Shown: positions 1 through 8,994, counted from the first letter of the stretch. The stretch: DNA of 41,353 bases from Desulfobulbaceae bacterium (GCA_015231515.1 JADGBM010000015.1:1-41353); one strand, 5' to 3'. The notes: generated by a model not told the origin, from the sequence alone. Numbers and translations are program-made.

Positions 1-2
1 TT

Positions 3-671
3 GGCTCTGTGCATAATGGGCCAGCCAGCCAGGTGGCGATCCAGCATAACTGCACCGGCGCCAATATTACTACGAGCGGTGCTGATTATTCATTTGAGCA
101 GGCATTAATGAGTGCGGAACTTCTAGCTGACAGTCGTGACGAATCGATCTTCGTAATTGGCGCCGATGAAGGGCACCCTCAGTTCTCTCATCTTTTCGAC
201 CAATCGATTAATGCGAATACACCTCTGGTTGATGGCGGCGCCGGTTTTTGCCTGACCAGAAACGCTAGCGGGAATGGCGTTACAATTTGCACCTCCTTTT
301 ATAAAAATTCAAAAAGTACTGCTGTCTTTGAAGCTCTGCTTGAAGCCCTTGGTGGCGCCAACCAGCTGGCAGCTGATTATGGAGTGCTGATGGTCGGTAT
401 ACCAGCGGCTTTCCGCAAAGAGGGTGATCGGCAGCTGGCCCAGTTCATGGAGCTTTCAGGATTTACAGGGCCGGTTATTGACTATAGGCAGCTAACCGGT
501 GAATTTGCTTCTGCGTCTGCCGTTGCGGCAGTTATGGCGTTGGAGTTTTTAGAAAAGGGGGCGCTGCCAAAAGAGCTTGCTGGCGGCAGCCAAAGGTCAT
601 TTGAACAAAAAGGGGTTCTCGTTTTAGGTTTTGGTCAATTTATCACCGCAATGGAGTTACATGCTCCATGA
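3..671 (+). CDS. Beta-ketoacyl synthase-like protein (N-terminal KS type), 5' end outside window
   Basis: Open reading frame that is already open at the left edge, so the start lies outside the window. The visible part is about 222 residues. It resembles the short KS N-terminal-like proteins (Ketoacyl-synt_2 type) found beside FabF homologues in aryl polyene and related lipid clusters: a QHNCTGANITTSG stretch followed by a helix and the IGADE segment that corresponds to the thiolase-fold strand after the active-site helix. I see no normal TACxxS nucleophile and none of the two KS histidine motifs, so it is probably a non-catalytic partner or chain-length-type subunit. Its stop overlaps the start of the next radical SAM gene by 4 bases (ATGA), indicating translational coupling. 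Family assignment is moderately sure; function is inferred. Confidence 0.6.
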   Translation, partial: GSVHNGPASQVAIQHNCTGANITTSGADYSFEQALMSAELLADSRDESIFVIGADEGHPQFSHLFDQSINANTPLVDGGAGFCLTRNASGNGVTICTSFYKNSKSTAVFEALLEALGGANQLAADYGVLMVGIPAAFRKEGDRQLAQFMELSGFTGPVIDYRQLTGEFASASAVAAVMALEFLEKGALPKELAGGSQRSFEQKGVLVLGFGQFITAMELHAP

Positions 672-2014
672 ATATTTTATTGATCTCACCGAATACACTT
701 ACGGTTCCCTATCCTGTTTACCCTATAGGCCTGGACTATGTGGCTGGCTCAGTATCTAAAGCCCACCAAGTGCGAATCGCTGATATGAATGTTGAAACCT
801 ACGAGTCGCTTGGCCGGATTCTTAAGGAATTTGCCCCTGACATTATTGGGGTTTCCTGCCGTAATATTGATAACACCGATGCCGGCGATTCACTGTTTTG
901 TGTTAACGAATATCGTGATGTTATTGCCTGGCTCAGGAGACATTCCAATGCTTGTATCGTCTGCGGCGGCAGCGGCTTCACAATTTTGCCGGAGTCGGTT
1001 TTCGATAAATTAGGGGCTGACTATGGCGTCATTGGCGAAGGAGAACGCTTTGGCCTGCTGGTTGAGGCCTTAAGTGAGGGTAGAAATGTAACTGAAATTC
1101 CAGGCATCATTTCGAAATTCTCTTCAAGTTCGACCCCTCAACCCTGGTCGGGCGTTTTGAACAGGGATTTCAGAACAGACTCTGCCCATAATCAGTTTTA
1201 CATGAAAAGAGGTGGGGTGTTTAACCTGCAGACCAAACGGGGCTGCACATTTAATTGCATCTACTGCCCCTATCCTCACATTGAGGGAAGACGGCATCGC
1301 TTGAGTGAGCCCGGCGCGGTCGCAGAAACGGCAATTTCTCTCCAGAAAGCCGGAGCTAAATACCTTTTTATTACCGATTCAGCCTTTAATTCAGATCTTG
1401 AGCACAGTCTCGCTGTGGCCAAAGCGTTTAAAAGCGCCGGACTATCAACTCCCTGGGGAGCGTTTTTTGCTCCTATCAAACACCCTGAAAACTATTTCAG
1501 GACAATGGCCGAGGCGGGCTTAACCCATGTAGAATTTGGCACTGAATCACTCTCTGATTTAATGCTGACTTCTTACCACAAACCTTTCCGGGCAAATGAT
1601 GTCTTTAAGGCCCATAATGAGGCTGTTGAGGCAGGCTTGCATGTTGCCCATTACTTTTTACTAGGTGGTCCGGGAGAATCTGCGGCTACGGTTAACGATT
1701 GCCTGGATAAAATAGAAGGGCTTAACAAAACAGTTTTATTTTTCTTTCTTGGTATCAGAATTTATCCCCACACTCAACTATACGATATTGCCTTGGCAGA
1801 AGGGAAAATCTCCAGCAGCATGGAGATGTTGGAGCCGGTTTTTTATGCACCAGATGCCATCAGTCTTGATGAAATTAATGAGCTTGTGCAACAAAGAGCA
1901 GGCCAGCGGATAAACTGGATATTTGGTTCCGGCGGCACTGAAAGCTCAGCCGTAGTTTCCAGAATGCATGAAAAAGGGTATGTTGGGCCCCTGTGGGAGT
2001 ACTTGGTACGATAA
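668..2014 (+). CDS. B12-binding-domain radical SAM protein, lipid-cluster type
   Basis: A 448-residue protein with an N-terminal Rossmann-like cobalamin-binding domain (about residues 1-140, starting MNILLISPN and containing VCGGSGFT and GVIGEGE), then a radical SAM barrel with the cluster motif RGCTFNCIYC (Cys193, Cys197, Cys200) and a GGPGES segment near residue 335. I see no DxHxxG cobalamin signature, as in many members of this class. Such enzymes methylate unreactive carbons or make C-C bonds. This architecture is the one described for B12/radical SAM proteins in lipid clusters including ladderane candidates; that link is from memory of the family, not a search. Its ATG overlaps the upstream KS-like stop. 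A gap of about 300 bases follows before the next gene. Substrate unknown. Confidence 0.85.
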   Translation: MNILLISPNTLTVPYPVYPIGLDYVAGSVSKAHQVRIADMNVETYESLGRILKEFAPDIIGVSCRNIDNTDAGDSLFCVNEYRDVIAWLRRHSNACIVCGGSGFTILPESVFDKLGADYGVIGEGERFGLLVEALSEGRNVTEIPGIISKFSSSSTPQPWSGVLNRDFRTDSAHNQFYMKRGGVFNLQTKRGCTFNCIYCPYPHIEGRRHRLSEPGAVAETAISLQKAGAKYLFITDSAFNSDLEHSLAVAKAFKSAGLSTPWGAFFAPIKHPENYFRTMAEAGLTHVEFGTESLSDLMLTSYHKPFRANDVFKAHNEAVEAGLHVAHYFLLGGPGESAATVNDCLDKIEGLNKTVLFFFLGIRIYPHTQLYDIALAEGKISSSMEMLEPVFYAPDAISLDEINELVQQRAGQRINWIFGSGGTESSAVVSRMHEKGYVGPLWEYLVR

Positions 2015-2321
2015 GCGAGTTGCTGCCGACATCAAGGAAGTGCCTCACAGGCCGATTCCTCGAAGGACTGGCAGGCTTGCTTGATATGGGGTACGAAGCG
2101 ACGCGTGACAATTCTGGAGGTTGCAGGTTGACACCTCTTGGGCCTGGCCTCGCCACTGTGTTCTTCATATCGAATATCCAGTTTTCTCCGGGTTTTGTTG
2201 AAATATTTTTTATTTATTGGTAAGTTCGCACGGCCTTCTTCTAATGAAATGCCAGTGTTTATGCGGATTGTAGTCAAAGAGACGGATGGATGGGCGCTTT
2301 TCATAGGAAGGTACAATTTTT
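2015..2321. other. Intergenic stretch of about 307 bases, no gene recognised
   Basis: Short open frames exist on both strands here, but none has a recognisable domain or a good ribosome binding site. A purine-rich AGGAAGG at 2305-2311 serves the next gene at 2322. The gap is unusual for this otherwise packed gene run and may hold a promoter for the downstream genes, but I cannot point to convincing -35/-10 boxes. Confidence 0.4.
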
Positions 2322-2672
2322 ATGTGGTATACGCTTGTTGAAGTTAAACAATCTGCTGAACTTGAAATATCGGCCAAAGTAAAAATCGAAGCTGATTCTC
2401 CGTGGTTTGCCGGGCATTTCCCAGAGGCGCCAATCTTGCCGGGGATAGCTCAGTTGGGAATGGTTTCTGATCTTATTTCCAAATTCAGCAAAAATGATTT
2501 ATATATACGAAGTTTGAGCAGGGTTAAGTTTAAAAAACTGTGCAAACCTGAAGATTTACTAAGTATTCATGCTCTTCCCGGGAAGGCTGCAAATAGTTAC
2601 TCTTTCCGCATAGAGGTCAGTGAAGAAGAAGTATGCTCCGGTGTACTAATGCTTGAAAATAAGGAGAAATAA
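2322..2672 (+). CDS. FabZ-like 3-hydroxyacyl-ACP dehydratase (single hotdog)
   Basis: A 116-residue single hotdog protein. The motif GHFPEAPILPG (His32 to Gly41) matches the FabZ/FabA active-site segment in which the His acts on the beta-hydroxyacyl-ACP. The protein is shorter than typical FabZ (about 140-150 residues), as is common for ApeP/ApeI-like dehydratases in polyene clusters. The catalytic acidic residue usually found on the central helix is not obvious: the helix reads QLGMVSDLI. It may therefore be an altered dehydratase or a hotdog partner. Start ATG at 2322 is chosen for the AGGAAGG ribosome binding site ten bases upstream. The ACP gene follows after 8 bases. Confidence 0.75.
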   Translation: MWYTLVEVKQSAELEISAKVKIEADSPWFAGHFPEAPILPGIAQLGMVSDLISKFSKNDLYIRSLSRVKFKKLCKPEDLLSIHALPGKAANSYSFRIEVSEEEVCSGVLMLENKEK

Positions 2673-2680
2673 AGACCGCG

Positions 2681-2947
2681 ATGCAAAACGATATTAGCCA
2701 AACTACCATTCGTATTGCCCAGATACTTATCAATGAGTTAAAACTTGATGATGTCACCCCGGAGACCTTCGACCCTGATCTTGATTTGGTCGATGAAGTT
2801 GGGGTCGACAGCATGGATCTTGCCACAGTTGCCCTGGTACTTCGAGATGAGTACGGCATTAGAATTGATGAGGATGATTATCCAAAACTGACTACCGTGC
2901 GGATTATTGCCGAATACATTACCAACAAGTTACGCAGTGACGATTAA
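2681..2947 (+). CDS. Acyl carrier protein
   Basis: An 88-residue acidic ACP. The phosphopantetheine attachment site is GVDSMDL, with Ser44. Helix 1 spans about residues 8-22 and the typical C-terminal helix ends YITNKL. It lies between a dehydratase and two radical SAM proteins, and the next gene begins one base after its stop codon. This suggests that the substrates handled by the radical SAM enzymes may be ACP-bound acyl chains. It is one of three ACPs in the window, and the three sequences differ clearly, so each probably serves its own module. Confidence 0.92.
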   Translation: MQNDISQTTIRIAQILINELKLDDVTPETFDPDLDLVDEVGVDSMDLATVALVLRDEYGIRIDEDDYPKLTTVRIIAEYITNKLRSDD

Positions 2948-4015
2948 GTGAACTCCTCGGTTACAGGAAAAAAAGAGTATAAATTTTCCGAAATAATTGC
3001 TGATCCGGTCATCAAGGAAAGATTTGAAAAGGTGAGGAAGTATTTCTTCCTGCGCGAATCCACCTATGATATGACCCACCGCTGTAATGTTCGTTGTGAG
3101 GGGTGCTATTATTTTGCCGGAGAAAAGCAGTTTGCCGAAGAAAATCTGGATGAAAATAGTTGGCAGACTCTGCTGGAAGCAGAGAAAGAAAGAGGCATAA
3201 CCTTTGTGGTGCTTGCCGGTGCCGAGCCCTCGCTTGTCCCCCAGTTATGTGAAGTCTGTTATCGCACAATTCCATTAGGTGCTATTGCCACCAATGGTTT
3301 GATCCATATTCCTCTCCATATTGATTATAAAATCCATATCTCCGTTTGGGGTAATGACCAGACCAGCCTTGAAATCCGCAAAGCCAAAGATATGTTGGCC
3401 AGGCAGATCGTCAATTACCAAGATGATCCACGAGCAATATTTGTTTACACGTTTACCCCGGTTAATATTGATCAGGCCCGGGAGGTAACTGCTCTGCTGG
3501 CCCAAAACGGTCATAAAATTACCTTTAATATGTTTTCTGCTCCAGAGGGTTACCAAGGGCATCTTCGCCATGACCCAGACACTTTGGCCAGAACTCGCCA
3601 AACCATGACTGAGTTATTGCTACAGTATCCTGAAACGGTGGTATATTCCCATTACAATATAGTGGCCCATACTGACCCGAAAGGTCTGCATGCCCTTTAT
3701 TCGTGCTCTTATCCCCGCCGGAATCCTCTCTCTGATATCGGTCTTGGCCGCTCGTTCAGGCAATACAGGACAGATCTTCAATGGGACAGGGAGGCGGCCT
3801 GTTGTGTTCCCGATACGGATTGTGACGATTGTCGGCATTATGCAGCCGGTAGTGCCGTGGTAACCGCCAGGATGTATCGGCATGCCTCTGATCCTGAGAG
3901 TTTTAAGGCCTGGCTCGATTATGTCGACACCTATTTGGCCGTTTGGGTGAAGGATTACACAAAGGGCCAAAATCTTTGTGATAGGTTCATTGCCCCCCCT
4001 TCTGCTGAAGCTTAA
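2948..4015 (+). CDS. Radical SAM protein, first of a paralogous pair
   Basis: A 355-residue radical SAM protein. The 4Fe-4S motif is HRCNVRCEGC (Cys46, Cys50, Cys53), followed by the LAGAEPSL strand in place of the usual GGEP and an ATNGL segment near residue 118. The C-terminal third carries further cysteines (around residues 245-295, with a CC pair and a CxxC pair) that could bind an auxiliary cluster. It starts with GTG directly after the ACP stop. The next gene is a clear paralogue, sharing the same layout, the ISxWG segment and the tail cysteines. No known peptide-maturation or cofactor role fits the neighbours, so an acyl-chain substrate is inferred. Exact reaction unknown. Confidence 0.82.
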   Translation: MNSSVTGKKEYKFSEIIADPVIKERFEKVRKYFFLRESTYDMTHRCNVRCEGCYYFAGEKQFAEENLDENSWQTLLEAEKERGITFVVLAGAEPSLVPQLCEVCYRTIPLGAIATNGLIHIPLHIDYKIHISVWGNDQTSLEIRKAKDMLARQIVNYQDDPRAIFVYTFTPVNIDQAREVTALLAQNGHKITFNMFSAPEGYQGHLRHDPDTLARTRQTMTELLLQYPETVVYSHYNIVAHTDPKGLHALYSCSYPRRNPLSDIGLGRSFRQYRTDLQWDREAACCVPDTDCDDCRHYAAGSAVVTARMYRHASDPESFKAWLDYVDTYLAVWVKDYTKGQNLCDRFIAPPSAEA

Positions 4016-4057
4016 GAGTAATTAATCATAGATCTACAACCCAAAACAATACCTGAT

Positions 4058-5056
4058 ATGAAAACTGTAAGTTCTTTGTTGGATGAACATTGGTACGAAC
4101 GTTATAAGAAGATCTCGAAACTCAATATCCGCAGTTCGATATATGATGTAACGGATCGCTGTAATCTTCGCTGTAAAGGGTGTTTTTTCTTCTCTTCGGA
4201 TGAGCACAAAGCTGCCTCAGAAGAAAAAGATATCACAAAATGGGATGCTTTTGTTGAGAATGAGATGGCCAGAGGCGTCAACCTTGCCATCCTGATCGGA
4301 GGGGAGCCGACTCTGTGCCTGGACAGAATCGAGGCCTTTTACAAACGGCTGCCAACCTTTTGTGCCACCAACGGTTTGATTAAGGTCCCCAGGGAGCGAT
4401 TCCCTGACATGATGGTCGGGATCTCTTTATGGGGTGACGCAGAAGACGAAGTGTTTCTGAGAGGAAAAGATACCTTTACGATTTCCAGTGCCAATTATGC
4501 TGGAGATCCCTACACCTATTATCTCTATACCATCTCCCCCAAGCAGATTGGCAAGATTGAGCGAAATATCAAAAAAGTTGCCGATGTCGGTCTGAAAGTT
4601 CATATGCAGCTGTTGTCTAATGATGAGGGGTTTGACGGATTTTCCTGGCAACCGGAGCAGCTTGTCGCTATCCGGGCTGAAATGGATGATATGCTTGATA
4701 AATATCCCAAGACTGTCATCTCTTCAAAATACTATCACGAGATTATTACCACCGGCCAAATGCTGGGCCGCCCCTTTGGCTGGAATGAGTGCCCATCGGT
4801 GACCGATACTTTGGATAAGCGTGAGCCAAGACCAAAACGCTTAACTAATTTTATTCGTTGGGCCTCTGATCTTAAAACTATGCATCGCTGCTGCACCTCC
4901 GAGACCCGTGACTGTTCTACCTGTAAAGATGGCGCCGCCCATATGAGTTGGGTAATGGTCAATAAACGGGATCATATCCGCACCACCAAGGATCTGCAGA
5001 ACTGGATAGAGGTGTATGAAATGTTTGCAAAACTCTACCAATTTATCCCCTGGTAG
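4058..5056 (+). CDS. Radical SAM protein, second of a paralogous pair
   Basis: A 332-residue radical SAM protein with DRCNLRCKGC (Cys35, Cys39, Cys42), GGEPTL for SAM binding near residue 85, CATNGL, and a C-terminal cysteine group (HRCC, then CSTC about residues 290-305) that probably ligates a second iron-sulfur cluster. It is homologous to the preceding gene over its whole length (shared DVTDRCN/DMTHRCN start, ISLWG/ISVWG strand, tyrosine-rich middle). The pair may act as a heterodimer or carry out consecutive steps. It is separated from the upstream paralogue by about 40 bases and its stop lies 7 bases before the next ketosynthase. Substrate is inferred to be an acyl intermediate from the context only. 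Confidence 0.82.
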   Translation: MKTVSSLLDEHWYERYKKISKLNIRSSIYDVTDRCNLRCKGCFFFSSDEHKAASEEKDITKWDAFVENEMARGVNLAILIGGEPTLCLDRIEAFYKRLPTFCATNGLIKVPRERFPDMMVGISLWGDAEDEVFLRGKDTFTISSANYAGDPYTYYLYTISPKQIGKIERNIKKVADVGLKVHMQLLSNDEGFDGFSWQPEQLVAIRAEMDDMLDKYPKTVISSKYYHEIITTGQMLGRPFGWNECPSVTDTLDKREPRPKRLTNFIRWASDLKTMHRCCTSETRDCSTCKDGAAHMSWVMVNKRDHIRTTKDLQNWIEVYEMFAKLYQFIPW

Positions 5057-5063
5057 GGGCCAT

Positions 5064-6311
5064 ATGGGCCTGAAAAAAGCTGTCATTCTCGGGTATGATG
5101 CGATCTCTCCTCTGGGCAGCGATCTCGAGAGCCAGTGGCAGAAGGCCCTTGACGGCGAGAGTGGCATTGGACCTTTGAGCCGCTTTGCGACGGGTGATGA
5201 TTTTCCCGTCCATATTGCCGGGCAGGTTCCGGATATCGACGATGAACCCTACCCTTTCCTCTCTGCAAGGCACCAGGCCTCCTGGAGCTCTCCTGTTTTT
5301 AAATATTCTATGCTGTCGGTGACCCGGGCTCTCTGCCGAAGTAAAATTGAGATAACGCCTGATCTTTCTCCCAGAGTTGCGGTTACCTATAGCTCTGCCA
5401 TTGGCGGGGTGGATGCGGTACTCAAGGCCGACCGGCGACTGATGGCAGAGAATAAACTGCCTCATCCGTACACGAATCCCAATGCCTGCATCAATATGGT
5501 TGGCGGCAAGATTGCCATTCAGACCAAGGCCCGAGGGCCGATAACTTCTACTATTACCGCTTGTGCCACGGGCCTGTCATCAATGGTTATCGGAGCCATG
5601 TTTTTAGCTCAGGGCAGAGCTGATGTGGCTATCTGCGGAGCGGTTGATTTTGCCCTGGTTGAACCGATTGTGGCCGGCTTTGCCACCATGAACGGCTGCT
5701 ATAATCCCCAAAAAGGTCAGGAGAATGAGGCCCCGGACAAGGCCAGTCGGCCATTTTCAAAAAACCGTCGTGGCTTTGTGCTCTCAGAAGGGGCTGGGGC
5801 GGTGATACTCGCCACTAAAGAGTTTGCCCAGGCCCATGGTCTAGAATATGCCATTGAACTTGCCGGTTGGGGCATGACTTCAGATGCCCATCATTTTGTT
5901 GCCCCATATTTTGAGACAGTAAGGCAATGTATGGCTGATGCGATACACGATGCCGGAATTACCAGGCAGGATATTGATGCGGTCAATGCCCATGCCGCCT
6001 CCACCAGAGTTGGCGACAAGGTCGAATATGACGCTCTGCTGGATCTTTTCGATGGTGCGCTGCCGCCGATCTCTGCCAATAAGTCATTGATTGGCCATGC
6101 CATGGGGGCCTCCAGTGTGATTGAGTCCATTTTTGCTATGCATGGTATGCAGCATGATTGGTTGCTGCCGACCATCAACTACACACCTGACCCTGAAATG
6201 GTCCTGGATTGCGTCTCAGAGGGCAAACGGCAGCTTACCCAGGAGTTTGTTCTCAAAAATGCCTTTGGCTTTGGCGGCTGTAACTGCTGCGCTGTTTTCC
6301 GTAGGGTTTAA
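5064..6311 (+). CDS. FabF-type beta-ketoacyl-ACP synthase (KS 1)
   Basis: A 415-residue ketosynthase of the FabF/KAS II fold. The nucleophile is in TACATG (Cys167) and the two histidines are in NAHAAST (His310) and SLIGHAMG (His345). The first His motif reads NAHAAST instead of the common NAHGTST, but the catalytic residue is kept. The C-terminal NAFGFGGCNCC segment is typical. I use ATG 5064 instead of an in-frame start at 5016, because 5016 would overlap the preceding gene and 5064 is preceded by AGGGG at 5055-5059. It should perform Claisen condensation on ACP-bound chains. It is followed 17 bases later by a second, clearly different KS. Confidence 0.9.
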   Translation: MGLKKAVILGYDAISPLGSDLESQWQKALDGESGIGPLSRFATGDDFPVHIAGQVPDIDDEPYPFLSARHQASWSSPVFKYSMLSVTRALCRSKIEITPDLSPRVAVTYSSAIGGVDAVLKADRRLMAENKLPHPYTNPNACINMVGGKIAIQTKARGPITSTITACATGLSSMVIGAMFLAQGRADVAICGAVDFALVEPIVAGFATMNGCYNPQKGQENEAPDKASRPFSKNRRGFVLSEGAGAVILATKEFAQAHGLEYAIELAGWGMTSDAHHFVAPYFETVRQCMADAIHDAGITRQDIDAVNAHAASTRVGDKVEYDALLDLFDGALPPISANKSLIGHAMGASSVIESIFAMHGMQHDWLLPTINYTPDPEMVLDCVSEGKRQLTQEFVLKNAFGFGGCNCCAVFRRV

Positions 6312-6328
6312 TAAGGCAGACACTACCT

Positions 6329-7594
6329 ATGAAAGCACCCAGAAATAGACGTGTATTTGTTATCGGTTACGGGGCCGCCACCCCCTTAGGGAACAGTTTT
6401 GCCAAAACATGGCAGGGGGCGGTCGAGGGGCGGGCCGGTTTCAAGAAAATAACAAAATGCGAAGTTACGACCAGAAGTAATATTGTCGGCCAAATTCCAG
6501 ACTGGAATCCTGCCGATCTTGACTTTGTCAACCGCAAAGAGGCGGCAGTCTGGGATGCTGATTATGTTTTTCTGACCATGCAGGTCTGCCGTGAGGCTCT
6601 GGTAAATGCCGGTTTGGAAATGAACGCCGAAACCGGACCCAGAACCGCATGCCTGATAGGTTCAGCCTTAAACGGCACGGATTCATATCGAATTGCTATG
6701 GATAACTATGTGAATCGAGGTCCCTTGAAGGTCAGCCCCTACCTCCTGCCGAATTTATGCGCCAATTTACCGGCTGGCAAGGCTGGGATGCTGCTGGGCT
6801 TTAGCGGCCCGATTTTTTCGCCCCAGGGAGCTTGTGCCTCTGCTAATCACGCAATCGGCATCGGGGCCAGGATGATCAGGGACGGGGATTGTGACTTTGT
6901 TCTTGCCGGTGGTGCTGAGACCTGTCTGGTGCCCGAGATTATTCAGGGTTTTGCCAACATGCAGGCAACTATTAAAGTAGGGCCCAAGGATCGGGCTTTT
7001 GGAGATCCGACTTTGGCATCACGGCCTTTCAGTATTGATCGGAAAGGATTTGTACTCTCGGAAGGTGCCGGTGTTGTCGTGCTGGCCGCAGAAGAGATGG
7101 TTCAATCATTAGGTCTTGAGGCAAAGGCTGAGGTCATGGGCATTGGCTGGACATCTGATGCCTTACATTTTACCAGACCTAATCCTCAAACTATTATCCG
7201 GGCGATATCTCAAGCAATCGACGATGCAGAGATTAGTCCGGCAGAGATTGGTTCCATCAATGCCCACGGCACCTCGACGCCAACAGGCGATAGTACCGAG
7301 ATTGAATGTTTGCGAACAATATTTGGTGCAAAGCTGTCTACGATTCCTGTTACCGCTAATAAATCCCAGATTGGTCATACCTTAGGCGCCTCCGCCGCCA
7401 TAGAAGCCGCGCTCAGTATCGAGGCAATGGGCAAGGGCTTGGTGCTGCCCACTGTAAACCATATAGCCGATCCTGCATTTGATGATGTTGATGTCGTTCC
7501 AAATATTGCCCGAAAACATACCTATGAATTTTTTCTTTCCAATGCCTTTGGTTTTGGTGGAACAAACTGCTGTGTTGTGTTTAAGGGTATTTGA
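6329..7594 (+). CDS. FabF-type beta-ketoacyl-ACP synthase (KS 2)
   Basis: A 421-residue FabF-like ketosynthase with the complete triad: Cys169 in GACASA, His312 in NAHGTSTPTGD and His350 in NKSQIGHTLGAS. It also has the FVLSEGAG and NAFGFGGTNCC segments. It is paralogous to KS 1, but the sequences are far enough apart to expect different chain specificity or heterodimer formation. In aryl polyene systems two KS-like proteins commonly act together, but here both keep all catalytic residues, unlike a KS/chain-length-factor pair. The start ATG lies just after the KS 1 stop. About 65 bases separate it from the thioesterase gene. Confidence 0.9.
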   Translation: MKAPRNRRVFVIGYGAATPLGNSFAKTWQGAVEGRAGFKKITKCEVTTRSNIVGQIPDWNPADLDFVNRKEAAVWDADYVFLTMQVCREALVNAGLEMNAETGPRTACLIGSALNGTDSYRIAMDNYVNRGPLKVSPYLLPNLCANLPAGKAGMLLGFSGPIFSPQGACASANHAIGIGARMIRDGDCDFVLAGGAETCLVPEIIQGFANMQATIKVGPKDRAFGDPTLASRPFSIDRKGFVLSEGAGVVVLAAEEMVQSLGLEAKAEVMGIGWTSDALHFTRPNPQTIIRAISQAIDDAEISPAEIGSINAHGTSTPTGDSTEIECLRTIFGAKLSTIPVTANKSQIGHTLGASAAIEAALSIEAMGKGLVLPTVNHIADPAFDDVDVVPNIARKHTYEFFLSNAFGFGGTNCCVVFKGI

Positions 7595-7660
7595 ACATCA
7601 TTCGTCGTATTAAAAGCGATACCACCGCCCTATTAACTGCAATACCTTTGGAGTAGAAAA

Positions 7661-8140
7661 TTGAGACCAAAACCTTTTATTCCTGAATTTTTGGATCAAG
7701 ATAAACCTTTTGTCCGGGATAAAAATAGCGGCAGGGTCTGGCACCAATGTGAACTGCGTACCCTTTATGTGGATACTGATCGTTCCCAGGTTGTTTATCA
7801 TGCCAATTATCTCAGGTATTTTGAGTTTGGCAGGGCCTCTTTAATGCGCTATACGGCCTATCCGTATCGGGAAATTGAAGAGAGCGGTTATATCTATCCG
7901 ATCATAAAAATTGAGGTCAATTACTATACCCCGTTATTCTACGATGACCTGATGCTTATCCATACCAGTCCAGCCGCCCTGGAACTGGTCAAGTTGCAGT
8001 TTGACTACGTTATAACCAACCAGCAAACAGGTGAGATAATCTGTACCGGATTTACTAAACATTGCGCCGTAAACACTTCCGGGACTCCCGTTGAAATTGA
8101 TGACAAAACACGTGAGCTATGGCAGAGGTTTCCGAAATAA
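7661..8140 (+). CDS. YbgC/4HBT-family acyl thioesterase (hotdog)
   Basis: A 159-residue hotdog thioesterase. The segment YVDTDRSQVVYHANY (residues 36-50) matches the YbgC/4-hydroxybenzoyl-CoA thioesterase active-site strand and helix, with Asp40 in the catalytic position. An N-terminal extension of about 25 residues precedes the domain. It starts with TTG at 7661, supported by GGAG at 7650-7653. It may release or proofread acyl-ACP or acyl-CoA intermediates; thioesterases of this type are regular members of aryl polyene and flexirubin-type clusters. Its last 22 bases overlap the next gene, showing tight coupling with the dehydratase. Confidence 0.85.
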   Translation: MRPKPFIPEFLDQDKPFVRDKNSGRVWHQCELRTLYVDTDRSQVVYHANYLRYFEFGRASLMRYTAYPYREIEESGYIYPIIKIEVNYYTPLFYDDLMLIHTSPAALELVKLQFDYVITNQQTGEIICTGFTKHCAVNTSGTPVEIDDKTRELWQRFPK

Positions 8141-8994
8141 CTGTCCTTTCTCGGTTGCCGGTTACCATCGAGATTCAACCTTGGTTTCGGGATCATTGTT
8201 TTGCCGGCAAGATGATTCTGCCGGCGGTGGAGACTCTGGCCGTTCTAGCAAACGAAGTTACCAAGTTCAGGCCTGATATTGAGATCAGCAAAATGTATGA
8301 GGCACATTTTGCTAAATTTCTTGAAATTGGCCCGGCTGACCATGAGCTTGAGGTCATGGTCGAAATTGCTGAACATGACCTTGGTCAGATCACTGCAAAA
8401 TTACTAAGCAAATTCCATAAAAAGGCAATTTCCCGGATCGTTGAACATGGCCGAGTGACATTTTCCTCGCACAGAGCAGATCTGACTCCTCAAGCAGATC
8501 CAACTCGATTTACCCTTCCACAATCGGCCTTTAAACTGTCCTCCCAGCAGGTTTACCGGGAACTTGTTCCTTTTGGTAAGGCCTATCAAAATATTATCGG
8601 TGATATGTATCTCTTTGAACAGGGGGCCTGGGCCAGATTGATGGCACCTGCTTTGCCGTCAACTGCACTCGGTGGCGGTTTAGGTTCCCCCTTTCCTCTC
8701 GATGCTGCCTTTCATGCCGCCTGTGTCTGGGGCCAGCGTTACGCCGGATTTATCCCCTTTCCGGTAGGTTTTTCCAGCCGGACAATCAGCGAGTTTACCG
8801 AACCCGGGGCTACATATGAAACCAGAGTTATCCCGATTGAAGTTAAAGCGGATGAACTGATTTTTGACCTGTGGATTTATACTTCTCAAGGTGAGTTATT
8901 TGAGACCGTCTGTGGTATTAAGATGCGCGATGTCAGTGGAGGCCGCCTGAAACCGCCTACCTGGATTAAGTGTAGTCAAAATGCGATTCTGTAA
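8119..8994 (+). CDS. PKS-type double-hotdog dehydratase
   Basis: A 291-residue double hotdog protein resembling stand-alone polyketide synthase dehydratase domains (PS-DH). The first hotdog has RDHCFAGKMILPAVE (His26), matching the DH HxxxGxxxxP motif. The second has FPLDAAFHA with Asp195 and His199, matching the DxxxQ/H catalytic Asp motif. It would remove water from beta-hydroxyacyl-ACP and so create the double bonds of a polyene chain. It overlaps the thioesterase end by 22 bases. It is the last gene of the first block; a scar with decayed restriction-system pieces follows. The call is good; chain specificity is unknown. Confidence 0.75.
   Translation: MAEVSEITVLSRLPVTIEIQPWFRDHCFAGKMILPAVETLAVLANEVTKFRPDIEISKMYEAHFAKFLEIGPADHELEVMVEIAEHDLGQITAKLLSKFHKKAISRIVEHGRVTFSSHRADLTPQADPTRFTLPQSAFKLSSQQVYRELVPFGKAYQNIIGDMYLFEQGAWARLMAPALPSTALGGGLGSPFPLDAAFHAACVWGQRYAGFIPFPVGFSSRTISEFTEPGATYETRVIPIEVKADELIFDLWIYTSQGELFETVCGIKMRDVSGGRLKPPTWIKCSQNAIL

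Noticed and set aside
1875-2316. Overlapping open frames on both strands in the gap after the B12 radical SAM gene
   Set aside because: No domain, no good start signals and mutual overlap; treated as non-coding.
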